Origin: Bacteroidota bacterium
Lineage (GTDB): Bacteria; Bacteroidota; Bacteroidia; Bacteroidales; JACABE01
Assembly: GCA_013377005.1 (NCBI GenBank)
Contig: JACABE010000005.1
Coordinates: 1-64,000, forward strand
Direction of reading: 5' to 3'
DNA length: 64,000 nucleotides
The notes beneath the pieces are model-generated. The model did not search any database and was not told where the DNA came from. It saw only the letters and a program-made list of their open reading frames with translations. This document shows positions 56,093 through 64,000 of this stretch, piece by piece. Made by a program: the position numbers and the translations under genes. Numbering within the stretch: the stretch's first letter is position 1; each line of letters begins with the position of its first letter.

Positions 56093-57607
56093 ATGAATTA
56101 TTTAAAGGAAATTTTTATTTACGATCCTAGTGCACCTATGATTTTTACCCGTTTCTTCTTTTGGGTGTTTTTTGCAGTTGTATTGACTTTTTATTCTGTT
56201 GTGTATAAAAAAAAACCTGCTAGAAATGCTTATCTTCTTTTAGTTAGTTCATTTTTTTATTACAAATCGGGTGGATATTTCTTTATTATTCTTGCATTTA
56301 CTACTTTATTTGATTTTGTTGTAGGATTATGGATTCATCATGCAAAAACACAAGGGCGGAAGAAACTATATCTTGCATTAAGTATTATAATGAATCTGGG
56401 TGTTTTAGCATATTTTAAGTATAGTTATTTTTTAATTGACACAATTAATAATTTATTTCACAGTAATTTAAAAGTAGTAAATTATTTGGCTTTTTGGACA
56501 AATGGCGTTGCAGGAACACATCTTGATATTACTTCTATTATTTTACCTGTTGGAATTTCTTTTTATACTTTTCAATCTATCAGTTACACTGTTTCTGTTT
56601 ATCGTAAAAAAGTAGAACCTTTACACAATATACTTGATTATGGGTGTTTTGTTACTTTTTTTCCGCAATTGGTTGCAGGACCTATTGTTAAAGCTTATGA
56701 TTTTATTCCTCAATTATACAAAGATTTTTCGCTTTCTAAAAAGGAATTTGGATTTGCATTATTCCTGATATTAAATGGATTAATCAAAAAAATGTTAATC
56801 TCCGATTATATATCTACCAATTTTGTGGATAGGGTTTTCGATAGCCCCATGTCGTATTCCGGTTTTGAAAATTTAATGTCAGTATATGGATATACCATTC
56901 AAATTTATTGTGATTTTTCAGGTTATACCGATATTGCAATTGGAGTGGCGTTGTTGTTAGGGTTTCGATTACCTGTAAATTTTAATTCGCCTTATAAAGC
57001 AACAAATATTACTGATTTTTGGCATCGTTGGCATATTTCATTATCCACATGGTTACGCGATTATTTATATATTCCTTTAGGCGGAAATAAAAAAGGTAAA
57101 ATCAGAACGTATATTAATTTATTTCTGGTGATGCTTATTGGCGGATTATGGCATGGTGCTGCCGTAAGATTTATAATCTGGGGTGGATTACATGGTTTGG
57201 GTTTGATGATTCATAAATTGTGGATGAAGTGGTTTCCTGCAAAAGAGAAAATAAGTATTTTGAGCAAATTTGGGGCAACATTTATTACCTTTCATTTTGT
57301 AATATTTGCTTGGATATTTTTTAGAGCAGATAGCATGAGAAGTGTTTCATCTATTTTATCCCAAGTATTTTATCATTTCAATTGGCAAATGATACCCGAA
57401 GTAATATCTTCTTACAAAAATGTATTTTCTTTAATTTTGCTGGCTTTTCTAATTCATTGGTTACCTGTTAATACCAAAGAATTTTACAAAAACTATTTTA
57501 TCCGTATTCCTTACTTTGCCAAAGCCATGGTTGTTGTATTGGTGGTTTTTATATTGTATCAGGTAAAATCTGCAGAAATACAACCATTTATTTATTTTCA
57601 GTTTTAA
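56093..57607 (+). CDS. MBOAT-family O-acyltransferase
   Basis: A 504-residue polytopic membrane protein of the AlgI/DltB/PatA type, with about eleven hydrophobic helices. Key features: LPVGISFYTFQSISYTVSVYRK, FPQLVAGPIVKAYDFIPQL, the WHRWHISLSTWLRDYLYIPL segment and the catalytic His in GGLWHGAAVRFIIWGGLHG. It takes an acyl group from the cytoplasm to the periplasm for transfer by the upstream SGNH proteins. Peptidoglycan O-acetylation, an exopolysaccharide, or LPS are possible acceptors; the sequence does not decide. Confidence 0.9.
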   Translation: MNYLKEIFIYDPSAPMIFTRFFFWVFFAVVLTFYSVVYKKKPARNAYLLLVSSFFYYKSGGYFFIILAFTTLFDFVVGLWIHHAKTQGRKKLYLALSIIMNLGVLAYFKYSYFLIDTINNLFHSNLKVVNYLAFWTNGVAGTHLDITSIILPVGISFYTFQSISYTVSVYRKKVEPLHNILDYGCFVTFFPQLVAGPIVKAYDFIPQLYKDFSLSKKEFGFALFLILNGLIKKMLISDYISTNFVDRVFDSPMSYSGFENLMSVYGYTIQIYCDFSGYTDIAIGVALLLGFRLPVNFNSPYKATNITDFWHRWHISLSTWLRDYLYIPLGGNKKGKIRTYINLFLVMLIGGLWHGAAVRFIIWGGLHGLGLMIHKLWMKWFPAKEKISILSKFGATFITFHFVIFAWIFFRADSMRSVSSILSQVFYHFNWQMIPEVISSYKNVFSLILLAFLIHWLPVNTKEFYKNYFIRIPYFAKAMVVVLVVFILYQVKSAEIQPFIYFQF

Positions 57608-57693
57608 AAGCTAAGTAAAGGCTATTTCTTGCTTGAGAATTGATAGAATAATGTAGAAATAATAAAAGTGAAATATTGTTTAAATAATCATAA

Positions 57694-58812
57694 TTAAATT
57701 CCAAGCAATTCTTTCATAGGATCATTGCCATTGAATAGCATTTTAACAGGATTTTCTATCATTTCCTTTACTTTTACAAGAAAACCAACGGATTCTTTAC
57801 CATCAATTATTCTATGGTCATAAGATAGCGCAATATACATCATGGATTGTATTTTAACTTCGCCATTGATTGCAACAGGACGTTCTATAATATTGTGCAT
57901 TCCCAATATGGCACTTTGAGGAGGATTGATAATAGGGGTTGAGAGCATAGAACCAAATACACCACCATTGGTAATCGTAAATGTACCTCCATTCATTTCT
58001 TCCAGTGTTATCTTATTTTCTCGGGCTTTTGCTGCCAGAGCTTTAATGTTGATTTCAATTTCTGCAAGACTCAGGCTCTCGGCATTGCGTATTACAGGTA
58101 CTATAAGGCCTTTGGGTCCGCTCACGGCTATACTGATATCGGCATAATCAGGAGTAATAATTTCATCTCCCTCTATCATTGAATTTACGTTAGGATATAA
58201 ATTCAATGCTTCAGTTATAGCTTTTGTAAAAAAAGACATCAAGCCAATTCCTACACCATATTTTTCTTTAAAAGCTTCATTGTATTGCTTTTTTATAGCA
58301 AGCAATGCACTCATATTAATTTCGTTGAATGTAGTAAGCATAGCTGTTTGATTCTTCACTGCCACCAATCTTTCAGAAAGCTTAGTGCGAAGCATAGTCA
58401 TCTTTTGATGTTTTGTTTCTCTGGAAAATGCTGCTTTTGTAACTTCTACTGCTTTTGGAGATGCAGTTTGTTCTGTTTTTATTTCTGGCTTAGGTGCCTC
58501 TTCAGAAGCTGGATTATCTGTAATCTCTGACTTTGAAGGTTTTTCAACTGGCTTCTCTGCAGGTTTTGTAGCAATAACAGAAGTATCTATGTTGCAAACA
58601 ATATCACCTACGTTTAGCGTATCGCCTTCATTGGCTATAAATTGAATTTTCCCGCTTTCGGTGGCATACAATGTTAAAATTGCTTTGTCTGAATCAACTT
58701 CTGCAATTTCTTCATCTTTGTCAACCATTTGACCATCTTCAATTAACCAGGCAGATAATACAACTTGAGTAATGGATTCGCCCTGATCAGGAACTTTAAC
58801 TTCTATAATCAT
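57694..58812 (-). CDS. sucB: 2-oxoglutarate dehydrogenase E2 (dihydrolipoyl succinyltransferase)
   Basis: A 372-residue 2-oxo-acid dehydrogenase acyltransferase. The lipoyl domain is residues 1-78, with lipoyl-Lys43 in [11 protein letters not shown]; the catalytic domain starts near residue 133 and ends with [13 protein letters not shown] (the DHRxxDG motif). The 54-residue Pro/Lys/Glu-rich linker between them has no peripheral E3-binding domain; family members normally have about 35 residues for it there. It is 30 bases downstream of sucA. Succinyl specificity is inferred from the sucA partner. Confidence 0.92.
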   Translation of the reverse strand: MIIEVKVPDQGESITQVVLSAWLIEDGQMVDKDEEIAEVDSDKAILTLYATESGKIQFIANEGDTLNVGDIVCNIDTSVIATKPAEKPVEKPSKSEITDNPASEEAPKPEIKTEQTASPKAVEVTKAAFSRETKHQKMTMLRTKLSERLVAVKNQTAMLTTFNEINMSALLAIKKQYNEAFKEKYGVGIGLMSFFTKAITEALNLYPNVNSMIEGDEIITPDYADISIAVSGPKGLIVPVIRNAESLSLAEIEINIKALAAKARENKITLEEMNGGTFTITNGGVFGSMLSTPIINPPQSAILGMHNIIERPVAINGEVKIQSMMYIALSYDHRIIDGKESVGFLVKVKEMIENPVKMLFNGNDPMKELLGI

Positions 58813-58842
58813 GATATCAGTATATTATAATATTTTATGAAA

Positions 58843-61608
58843 CTATTCTTTTTCTACACAATGCATATCGCAACCTTTCATGGCCCATTCGCAGATACAT
58901 TTTCCCAGTGACTTTTCGATTATTTTCAGCTGTCCTGATTTATGAACCTTGCTTGATCCTGTCGCTGGACTTCCGCTGGCACTTCTAGCAGCAAATAATA
59001 TGAGAGGAATATAATCAATGTGCTGATGAATAAATGACCATGCTCCCATATTTTCAGGTTCTTCCTGTACCCAAAGCCAATGTTGTGCATTTACATATTT
59101 CTTTTGAATTGCTTTCCATTGCGAATGAGCAATGGGATAAATTTGTTCAACTCTGACAATAGCAATATTTTCTTTGTTGTTTTTATTTTTTTCGTCTAGT
59201 AAATCGTAATATACTTTTCCACTACAGAACACAACCCTTTCTACTTTTGTAATATCTGCATTTGTATCATCAATGAGTTCTTTAAAACCTCCTTTTACAA
59301 AATCTGAAATGGGTGAAACACAAAGCGAATGCCGTAAAAGACTTTTAGGTGTGAAAACAATCAATGGTTTGCGGAAATTCCGGTGGAGTTGCCGTCTTAA
59401 TAAATGGAAAAAATTGGCAGGAGTCGAACAATTGGCTATTTGTATATTATTATCGGCACATAGAGATAAAAACCTTTCTATACGTGCACTTGAATGTTCA
59501 GGTCCCTGACCTTCGTAACCATGAGGAAGCAACATAACTAAATCGTTCATTACTTTCCATTTGCCTTCAGCACTGCTTATAAACTGATCTATAATTATCT
59601 GCGCCCCATTAAAAAAATCGCCAAACTGAGCTTCCCAGATAGTAAGTGTATTTGGAGAAGCTAAAGCATAACCATACTCAAAGCCCAATACTCCATATTC
59701 AGAAAGCAATGAATTATAAATTTCAAATTTTGCCTGTTGATTGCTGATATGATTCAGCGGAATATATTTTTCATCAGAATCATCAATTGTTAAAACTGCA
59801 TGACGGTGAGAGAATGTTCCCCTCCCAACATCCTGTCCGCTGAAACGAACCAGAAATCCTTCTTCCAGTAATGTTGCATAAGCCATTAATTCTCCCATTG
59901 CCCAATCTAAGTTGCCATTTCCTTTGAGCATTTGTTTGCGGTCTTCATACAATTTTTGCAGTTTATTGAAAAAAGGAATTTCTTCAGGTAAATCACATAT
60001 TTTAGAAGCAATCTTTAGAAAATTTTCTTTGTTAACTGCTGTAGATGGCGAAGATTCAAAATCCTTGTCCTCTGCTTTAATAATTGAAGACCATTCATCC
60101 TCAAGAAAAGAATTGATATGAGCTTTTTCAATAGCTTTTGACTGACTTAGTTCTTGTTCAAGTAAATCATTAAATTCTTTTTCAATTTCTTTAGCATTTG
60201 CTAGTTCAATAATATTTTGTTGCGTCAATTGCTCAATATAGATATCCCTTGGATTTGGGTGCTTCTCAATAATTTTATATAATATTGGTTGAGTAAACCG
60301 TGGTTCATCACCTTCATTATGGCCATATTTCCTGTAACATAATAAATCAATAAACACATCTTTGTGGAATTTTTGTCGGAATTCCATGGCAAACTGCATA
60401 GCAAAAACAACTTCTTCAACATCATCTCCGTTTACATGGAAAATCGGAGATTGAACTATTTTGGCAATGTCAGTACAATAAGTACTTGAACGGGCATCCA
60501 AATAATTAGTCGTGAATCCTATCTGATTATTCACTACAAGATGTATGGTTCCACCAGTTTTATAACCGGGAAGTTCCGACATTTGCAACACTTCATATAC
60601 AATACCCTGCCCTGCAACTGAAGCATCGCCATGAATAAGTATTGGTACTATCTGATTGTTATCTCCATGATAATTCAAATCGATACGGGCTCTTACGATG
60701 CCTTCAACCACAGGATTAACAGCTTCTAGATGTGATGGGTTAGGGGTAAGTGTTAATTTAATAGTGTTTCCGTCTTTTGAAAATGAATGAGAAGAATAAC
60801 CCAAATGGTATTTTACATCTCCCATAATGCTTTCATCATCATATTCTTTACCTTCAAATTCACTGAAAATAACTTTATAGGGTTTGTGCAAAATATTTGC
60901 CAATACATTAAGCCGACCCCGATGAGGCATTCCAATTACAAATTCTTTTACACCCAATTGGGATCCTCTTTCTATTAGAGCATCCAAAGCTGGAATAGAA
61001 GCTTCTGCTCCTTCAAGCGAAAAACGTTTTTGTCCGGGGAATTTCTTATGGATGAATTTTTCAAAAAGTACGGCTTCACTTAGCTTACGGAGAATATTTA
61101 TTTTCTCATCTTTGTTGAAAACAGGCTGGTTTTTACTGCTTTCCATTCTTGACCTTAACCAGTCAACTATTTCCGGAGTACGAATGTAGCGGTATTCCAC
61201 ACCAAGAGAATGGCAATAAGTAGTTTGTAGATGTTCTATAATGTCCTTTAGTTTTGCTATTCCAATCCCAATTTTATTGCCTGCCTTAAATTCTTTTTCA
61301 AGGTCTTCTGTTTTGAGTTCGAAATTTTCGATATCTAATGTAGGGCTGTATTTTCTTCGGATTCTCACCGGATTGGTTTTTGTAAAATAATGACCTCTTT
61401 CGCGGTAAGCGTTGATAAGGTTAATTACTTTAAATTCTGAAGGATATTCTTCTGATTGATTCTCACTGAAGTCAGCTTTTGAGAAATCAAAACCCTCAAA
61501 AAACTTCTGCCAGCCATAATCAATACTCTCAGGTTTTGTTTTGTAAATACGATAAAGTTCTTCTATTTGTTGTAAATCAATATTACTCAAATAAGAATTT
61601 GCATCCAT
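58843..61608 (-). CDS. sucA: 2-oxoglutarate dehydrogenase E1
   Basis: A 921-residue thiamine-diphosphate enzyme that decarboxylates 2-oxoglutarate and succinylates the E2 lipoyl arm. Conserved blocks: RFSLEGAEASIPALDALI, GMPHRGRLNVLANIL, GDASVAGQGIVYE, the QIGFTTN/CTDIAK region, DLLCYRKYGHNEGDEP, RFSGQDVGRGTFSHRH, LPHGYEGQGPEHSSARIERF. The ATG at 61608 (MDANSYLSNID) is the expected start. The mature N-terminus resembles that of other OGDH E1 proteins. It is the first gene of the sucAB operon; the E3 gene lies elsewhere. Confidence 0.96.
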   Translation of the reverse strand: MDANSYLSNIDLQQIEELYRIYKTKPESIDYGWQKFFEGFDFSKADFSENQSEEYPSEFKVINLINAYRERGHYFTKTNPVRIRRKYSPTLDIENFELKTEDLEKEFKAGNKIGIGIAKLKDIIEHLQTTYCHSLGVEYRYIRTPEIVDWLRSRMESSKNQPVFNKDEKINILRKLSEAVLFEKFIHKKFPGQKRFSLEGAEASIPALDALIERGSQLGVKEFVIGMPHRGRLNVLANILHKPYKVIFSEFEGKEYDDESIMGDVKYHLGYSSHSFSKDGNTIKLTLTPNPSHLEAVNPVVEGIVRARIDLNYHGDNNQIVPILIHGDASVAGQGIVYEVLQMSELPGYKTGGTIHLVVNNQIGFTTNYLDARSSTYCTDIAKIVQSPIFHVNGDDVEEVVFAMQFAMEFRQKFHKDVFIDLLCYRKYGHNEGDEPRFTQPILYKIIEKHPNPRDIYIEQLTQQNIIELANAKEIEKEFNDLLEQELSQSKAIEKAHINSFLEDEWSSIIKAEDKDFESSPSTAVNKENFLKIASKICDLPEEIPFFNKLQKLYEDRKQMLKGNGNLDWAMGELMAYATLLEEGFLVRFSGQDVGRGTFSHRHAVLTIDDSDEKYIPLNHISNQQAKFEIYNSLLSEYGVLGFEYGYALASPNTLTIWEAQFGDFFNGAQIIIDQFISSAEGKWKVMNDLVMLLPHGYEGQGPEHSSARIERFLSLCADNNIQIANCSTPANFFHLLRRQLHRNFRKPLIVFTPKSLLRHSLCVSPISDFVKGGFKELIDDTNADITKVERVVFCSGKVYYDLLDEKNKNNKENIAIVRVEQIYPIAHSQWKAIQKKYVNAQHWLWVQEEPENMGAWSFIHQHIDYIPLILFAARSASGSPATGSSKVHKSGQLKIIEKSLGKCICEWAMKGCDMHCVEKE

Positions 61609-61796
61609 AAGTTTGTTTTTGCTTAATCTTTTTAAAATAACAAATTTGAGTGTTAAAAGTTTATATTTTAGCATAGTTTAGTAGCTAAAGATTTGTAAGC
61701 AATTACTATTTAAGATTTATTGCACTTTTTGATGCTTTTAATCTTAAGAAATTATTAATTTTCAATGAAGTAAATCTGTATTGTATTTAATTTACC

Positions 61797-61804
61797 TATT
61801 TTTG
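61797..61804 (+). promoter_or_regulatory. -7 element before the response regulator gene
   Basis: TATTTTTG, TAnnTTTG match, 40 bases before the ATG at 61845. Confidence 0.6.
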
Positions 61805-61844
61805 TAATGTAAATGTAAAGTTTGGCTTAAATCAAATTAAGAAA

Positions 61845-62528
61845 ATGAAAACAGAAGAATTTGTAATATTATTAGTGGATGATGAGCCTGATATACTCGA
61901 GTTTTTAGGATACAACCTCCGAAAAGAAGGCTATACTGTGCATACTGCCGAAAACGGAAAAGAGGCAATTGATAAATCAGCCCGCATTCTTCCTCATTTG
62001 ATTATTCTGGATGTGATGATGCCTAAAATGGATGGCATTGAAACCTGCATTGAAATTAAAAAAAATCCAAAACTAATCAATACACTGGTAGTTTTTTTAA
62101 CTGCAAGGGGTGAGGATTATTCTCAAATAGCTGGATTTGAAGCTGGAGCTGATGATTATATTACTAAACCCATTAAGCCAAAAATTATTATCAGTCGGGT
62201 AAAAGCATTACTACGTAGATATAAAGAAGATGAACAGCCTCATAAAGTTGTTGAGCTGAAAGATATTCTTATTGATAAAGAAAGATATCTTGTTATTAAA
62301 GATGAAAAAGAAATAATATTGCCTCGCAAAGAATTTGAACTGCTATCGATTTTATGCTCTAAGCCTAATAAAGTTTTTACTCGTAGCGAAATATTCTCTA
62401 AAGTTTGGGGTGATGATGTTATAGTGGGCGACAGAACCATTGATGTACATATCCGTAAAATCAGGGAAAAAATAGGCATTGAGAATCTGAAGACTATAAA
62501 AGGGGTTGGTTATAAATACGAAGAATAA
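61845..62528 (+). CDS. OmpR/PhoB-type response regulator
   Basis: A 227-residue response regulator: receiver domain with acidic pocket (Asp12, Asp13), phospho-acceptor Asp56 in LIILDVMMPKMDG and the conserved Lys in TKPIKP; C-terminal winged-helix domain with GDRTIDVHIRKIREKIG. PhoB-like in organisation, but the regulated process is not evident. The histidine kinase follows after 90 bases. Confidence 0.93.
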   Translation: MKTEEFVILLVDDEPDILEFLGYNLRKEGYTVHTAENGKEAIDKSARILPHLIILDVMMPKMDGIETCIEIKKNPKLINTLVVFLTARGEDYSQIAGFEAGADDYITKPIKPKIIISRVKALLRRYKEDEQPHKVVELKDILIDKERYLVIKDEKEIILPRKEFELLSILCSKPNKVFTRSEIFSKVWGDDVIVGDRTIDVHIRKIREKIGIENLKTIKGVGYKYEE

Positions 62529-62618
62529 GATTTCTGAACATAACAAAAATGTGGACTCAAAATCAAAAATATAACAATGTCATTTTTCTTTGCAAAAACA
62601 GTATAATTACCATCACCC

Positions 62619-63668
62619 ATGTTTAATTCAAATCCCCGAAATATTGCACTGAATAACGCAACATTAGTTACCTTATTTTTTATGGTAATTTATGTAATAA
62701 ATTCATTGTTACTTGCTGAATTTCAATTTGGTATTTTCCTCTTTTTTTCAATATTATTATTTAGTTTTTCCTTTTTCATTATCAGGTATTCTGTTGAGAA
62801 GTTTATTTACGAAAAGATAAGGATTATCTATAAAACGATACATAATTTAAAAGTATCAAAACAAAACTTTAGGGATCGACAAAGAGGATCGTCCGATTTA
62901 TTAGAAAGCGTAAATCAGGAGGTGCTGGATTGGGTGGAAAATAAAAGTCAGGAGATTGAAGATCTTAAAAAACTTGAAGTTTACCGTAGAGAATACATCG
63001 GAAATGTTTCTCATGAATTAAAAACTCCTATTTTTAATATACAAGGCTATATACTGACATTGCTTGATGGTGGATTGGAAGATACTTCTATCAATAAAGA
63101 GTATTTGCTTCGCACTGAAAAAAGTATCAACAGAATGATTGCTATTATTCAGGATTTGGAAGAAATTTCAAAACTAGAATCAGGTGAGTTAAAACTGGAG
63201 TTTTCTAAATTTGACTTGATTGCACTGGTAAAAGAAGTGATTGAATTTCTGGAAATTAAGGCTAAGAAAAGAAAAGTGAAATTGGTTCTTTCGCCTACTA
63301 ACGAAAAGCAAATCATTGTGCGAGCAGATAAAAAACGCATTCGGCAAGTATTGTCTAATTTAATTGAAAATTCGGTAAAGTATTCTGTGGACGATAAAGC
63401 AATTACCAAAATTAGTTTTTTTGATATGGACGAGCATATATTGGTGGAAGTGACAGATAATGGAATAGGAGTAAGTGAGACAGATATTCCTCGTTTATTT
63501 GAGCGTTTTTATCGCACTGATAAAGGAAGATCCCGGGGAGAAGGTGGTACCGGTTTAGGCTTATCTATCGTAAAGCATATTATCGAAGCCCATGAACAAA
63601 CTATCAATGTCAGAAGTGGGGTAGGCGTGGGAACCACTTTTGGATTTACATTACAGAAGGGGAGTTGA
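62619..63668 (+). CDS. PhoR-like sensor histidine kinase
   Basis: A 349-residue membrane histidine kinase with two transmembrane helices (about residues 15-34 and 37-56) and almost no periplasmic loop. The phospho-acceptor His132 is in NVSHELKTPIFN; the N box is LSNLIENSVKYS, G1 is VTDNGIGVS, the F box is IPRLFERFYRT, and G2 is GEGGTGLGLSIVKHI. No PAS or HAMP domain is clear. It has the layout of PhoR kinases that sense via a membrane partner. Confidence 0.93.
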   Translation: MFNSNPRNIALNNATLVTLFFMVIYVINSLLLAEFQFGIFLFFSILLFSFSFFIIRYSVEKFIYEKIRIIYKTIHNLKVSKQNFRDRQRGSSDLLESVNQEVLDWVENKSQEIEDLKKLEVYRREYIGNVSHELKTPIFNIQGYILTLLDGGLEDTSINKEYLLRTEKSINRMIAIIQDLEEISKLESGELKLEFSKFDLIALVKEVIEFLEIKAKKRKVKLVLSPTNEKQIIVRADKKRIRQVLSNLIENSVKYSVDDKAITKISFFDMDEHILVEVTDNGIGVSETDIPRLFERFYRTDKGRSRGEGGTGLGLSIVKHIIEAHEQTINVRSGVGVGTTFGFTLQKGS

Positions 63669-63771
63669 ATATAGGAGAATAATAAGTTTTAAAATATAAA
63701 TTTCAGGTAATTATTGCGATTCTTTATGTGTTTTTCTGCTATCTTCACTCATTCAAAACATTCAAATTAGC

Positions 63772-64000
63772 TTATCTGGAGTTTTTGACTTTTGTAAACA
63801 ATTCATAATAGGCGTCGATAACTTTTTTCCAATTATATATGGTATCAAGTCTTTCAATGTTTTTTTCAACACAGTATGTTTTTGTATTATCATCTACATT
63901 TCCTTGTATTATCTCTGCAATTTCTTTTTCATCACAAAAGAAAAACCCATTTCCGTTCAAAACAGCACGGTTAAATACATTATCATGCGCACATATCATT
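63772..64000 (-). CDS. C-terminal end of a glycosyltransferase (partial)
   Basis: The last 75 residues or so of a gene that continues beyond the window. The ISAHDNVFNRAVL-like stretch (MICAHDNVFNRAVLNG) and the NGFFFCDEKEIAEII region match the C-terminus of the DUF1972-type family-1 glycosyltransferases. Probably a cell-surface polysaccharide enzyme. Convergent with the histidine kinase gene. Confidence 0.7.
   Translation of the reverse strand, partial: MICAHDNVFNRAVLNGNGFFFCDEKEIAEIIQGNVDDNTKTYCVEKNIERLDTIYNWKKVIDAYYELFTKVKNSR

Overview
The window is a contiguous stretch of an AT-rich Bacteroidetes chromosome, from an uncultured-type, probably strictly or facultatively anaerobic member. Four things support this: a complete gldKLMN type IX secretion / gliding core with a PorP/SprF protein, several secreted proteins with a type IX C-terminal sorting domain, repeated Bacteroidetes-type -7 promoter elements (TAnnTTTG), and the gene order sigma54 regulator-lptE-TPR-secG-groES-groEL. 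Menaquinone is made by the futalosine route (mqnB, mqnD), and PEPCK, malic enzyme and 2-oxoglutarate dehydrogenase E1/E2 give the central metabolism.

Layout. 1-7.4 kb: pckA, malic enzyme, a membrane protein/HTH pair, a DUF364-type protein, ppnP, a DUF2520 protein, kdsC and ferritin. 7.4-13.6 kb: a long structured leader followed by porP/sprF-gldK-gldL-gldM-gldN, closed by a strong terminator. 13.6-26.2 kb: hldD, mqnD, mqnB, an M16 protease, a lipoprotein, a LuxE-like protein, a T9SS cargo protein, a four-gene ECF sigma / anti-sigma / CnrX-like / Spy-like cluster, a membrane protein and a nucleoid-associated protein. 26.3-33.2 kb: groEL, groES, secG, a TPR protein, lptE, a PspF-like sigma54 activator and sppA. 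33.5-37.9 kb: a five-gene operon (ABC ATPase, Cys-rich G3E GTPase, NifS-type cysteine desulfurase, DUF6356 protein, [4Fe-4S] protein) divergent from a regulator with an FNR-like cysteine set.

38-42 kb is an accessory, repeat-rich patch. It holds a HEPN-like protein, a secreted formylglycine-generating-enzyme-fold (SUMF1) protein, REP-like hairpins, a GTAC-rich repeat tract, a gene remnant and a divergent phosphoglycerate kinase. The C-terminus of the SUMF1 protein has the codon signature of a diversity-generating retroelement (DGR) variable region: twelve clustered positions all read NNC, as expected from adenine mutagenesis of AAC codons. No reverse transcriptase or template repeat is visible in the window, so the protein would be a remote DGR target. 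42-64 kb: ilvE, htpG, lemA with two TPM proteins, two tandem T9SS cargo paralogues, mltD, an SGNH-SGNH-MBOAT O-acylation cassette, sucB/sucA, a PhoB/PhoR-type two-component pair and the truncated end of a glycosyltransferase.

The three strongest leads are: (1) the DGR-type variable region at about 38805-38873; (2) a shared palindrome, TGACATTTTGTCA, upstream of htpG, groES and the sigma54-activator operon, which at htpG and groES is followed by a -24/-12-like TGGCA-N6-(T/A)TGATA element at spacings differing by one helical turn; (3) the FNR-like sensor divergent from an apparently uncharacterised Fe-S/metal maturation operon, with a CTAAT-N4-ATTAG palindrome beside the operon promoter. All three come from reading the sequence and need database or experimental confirmation.
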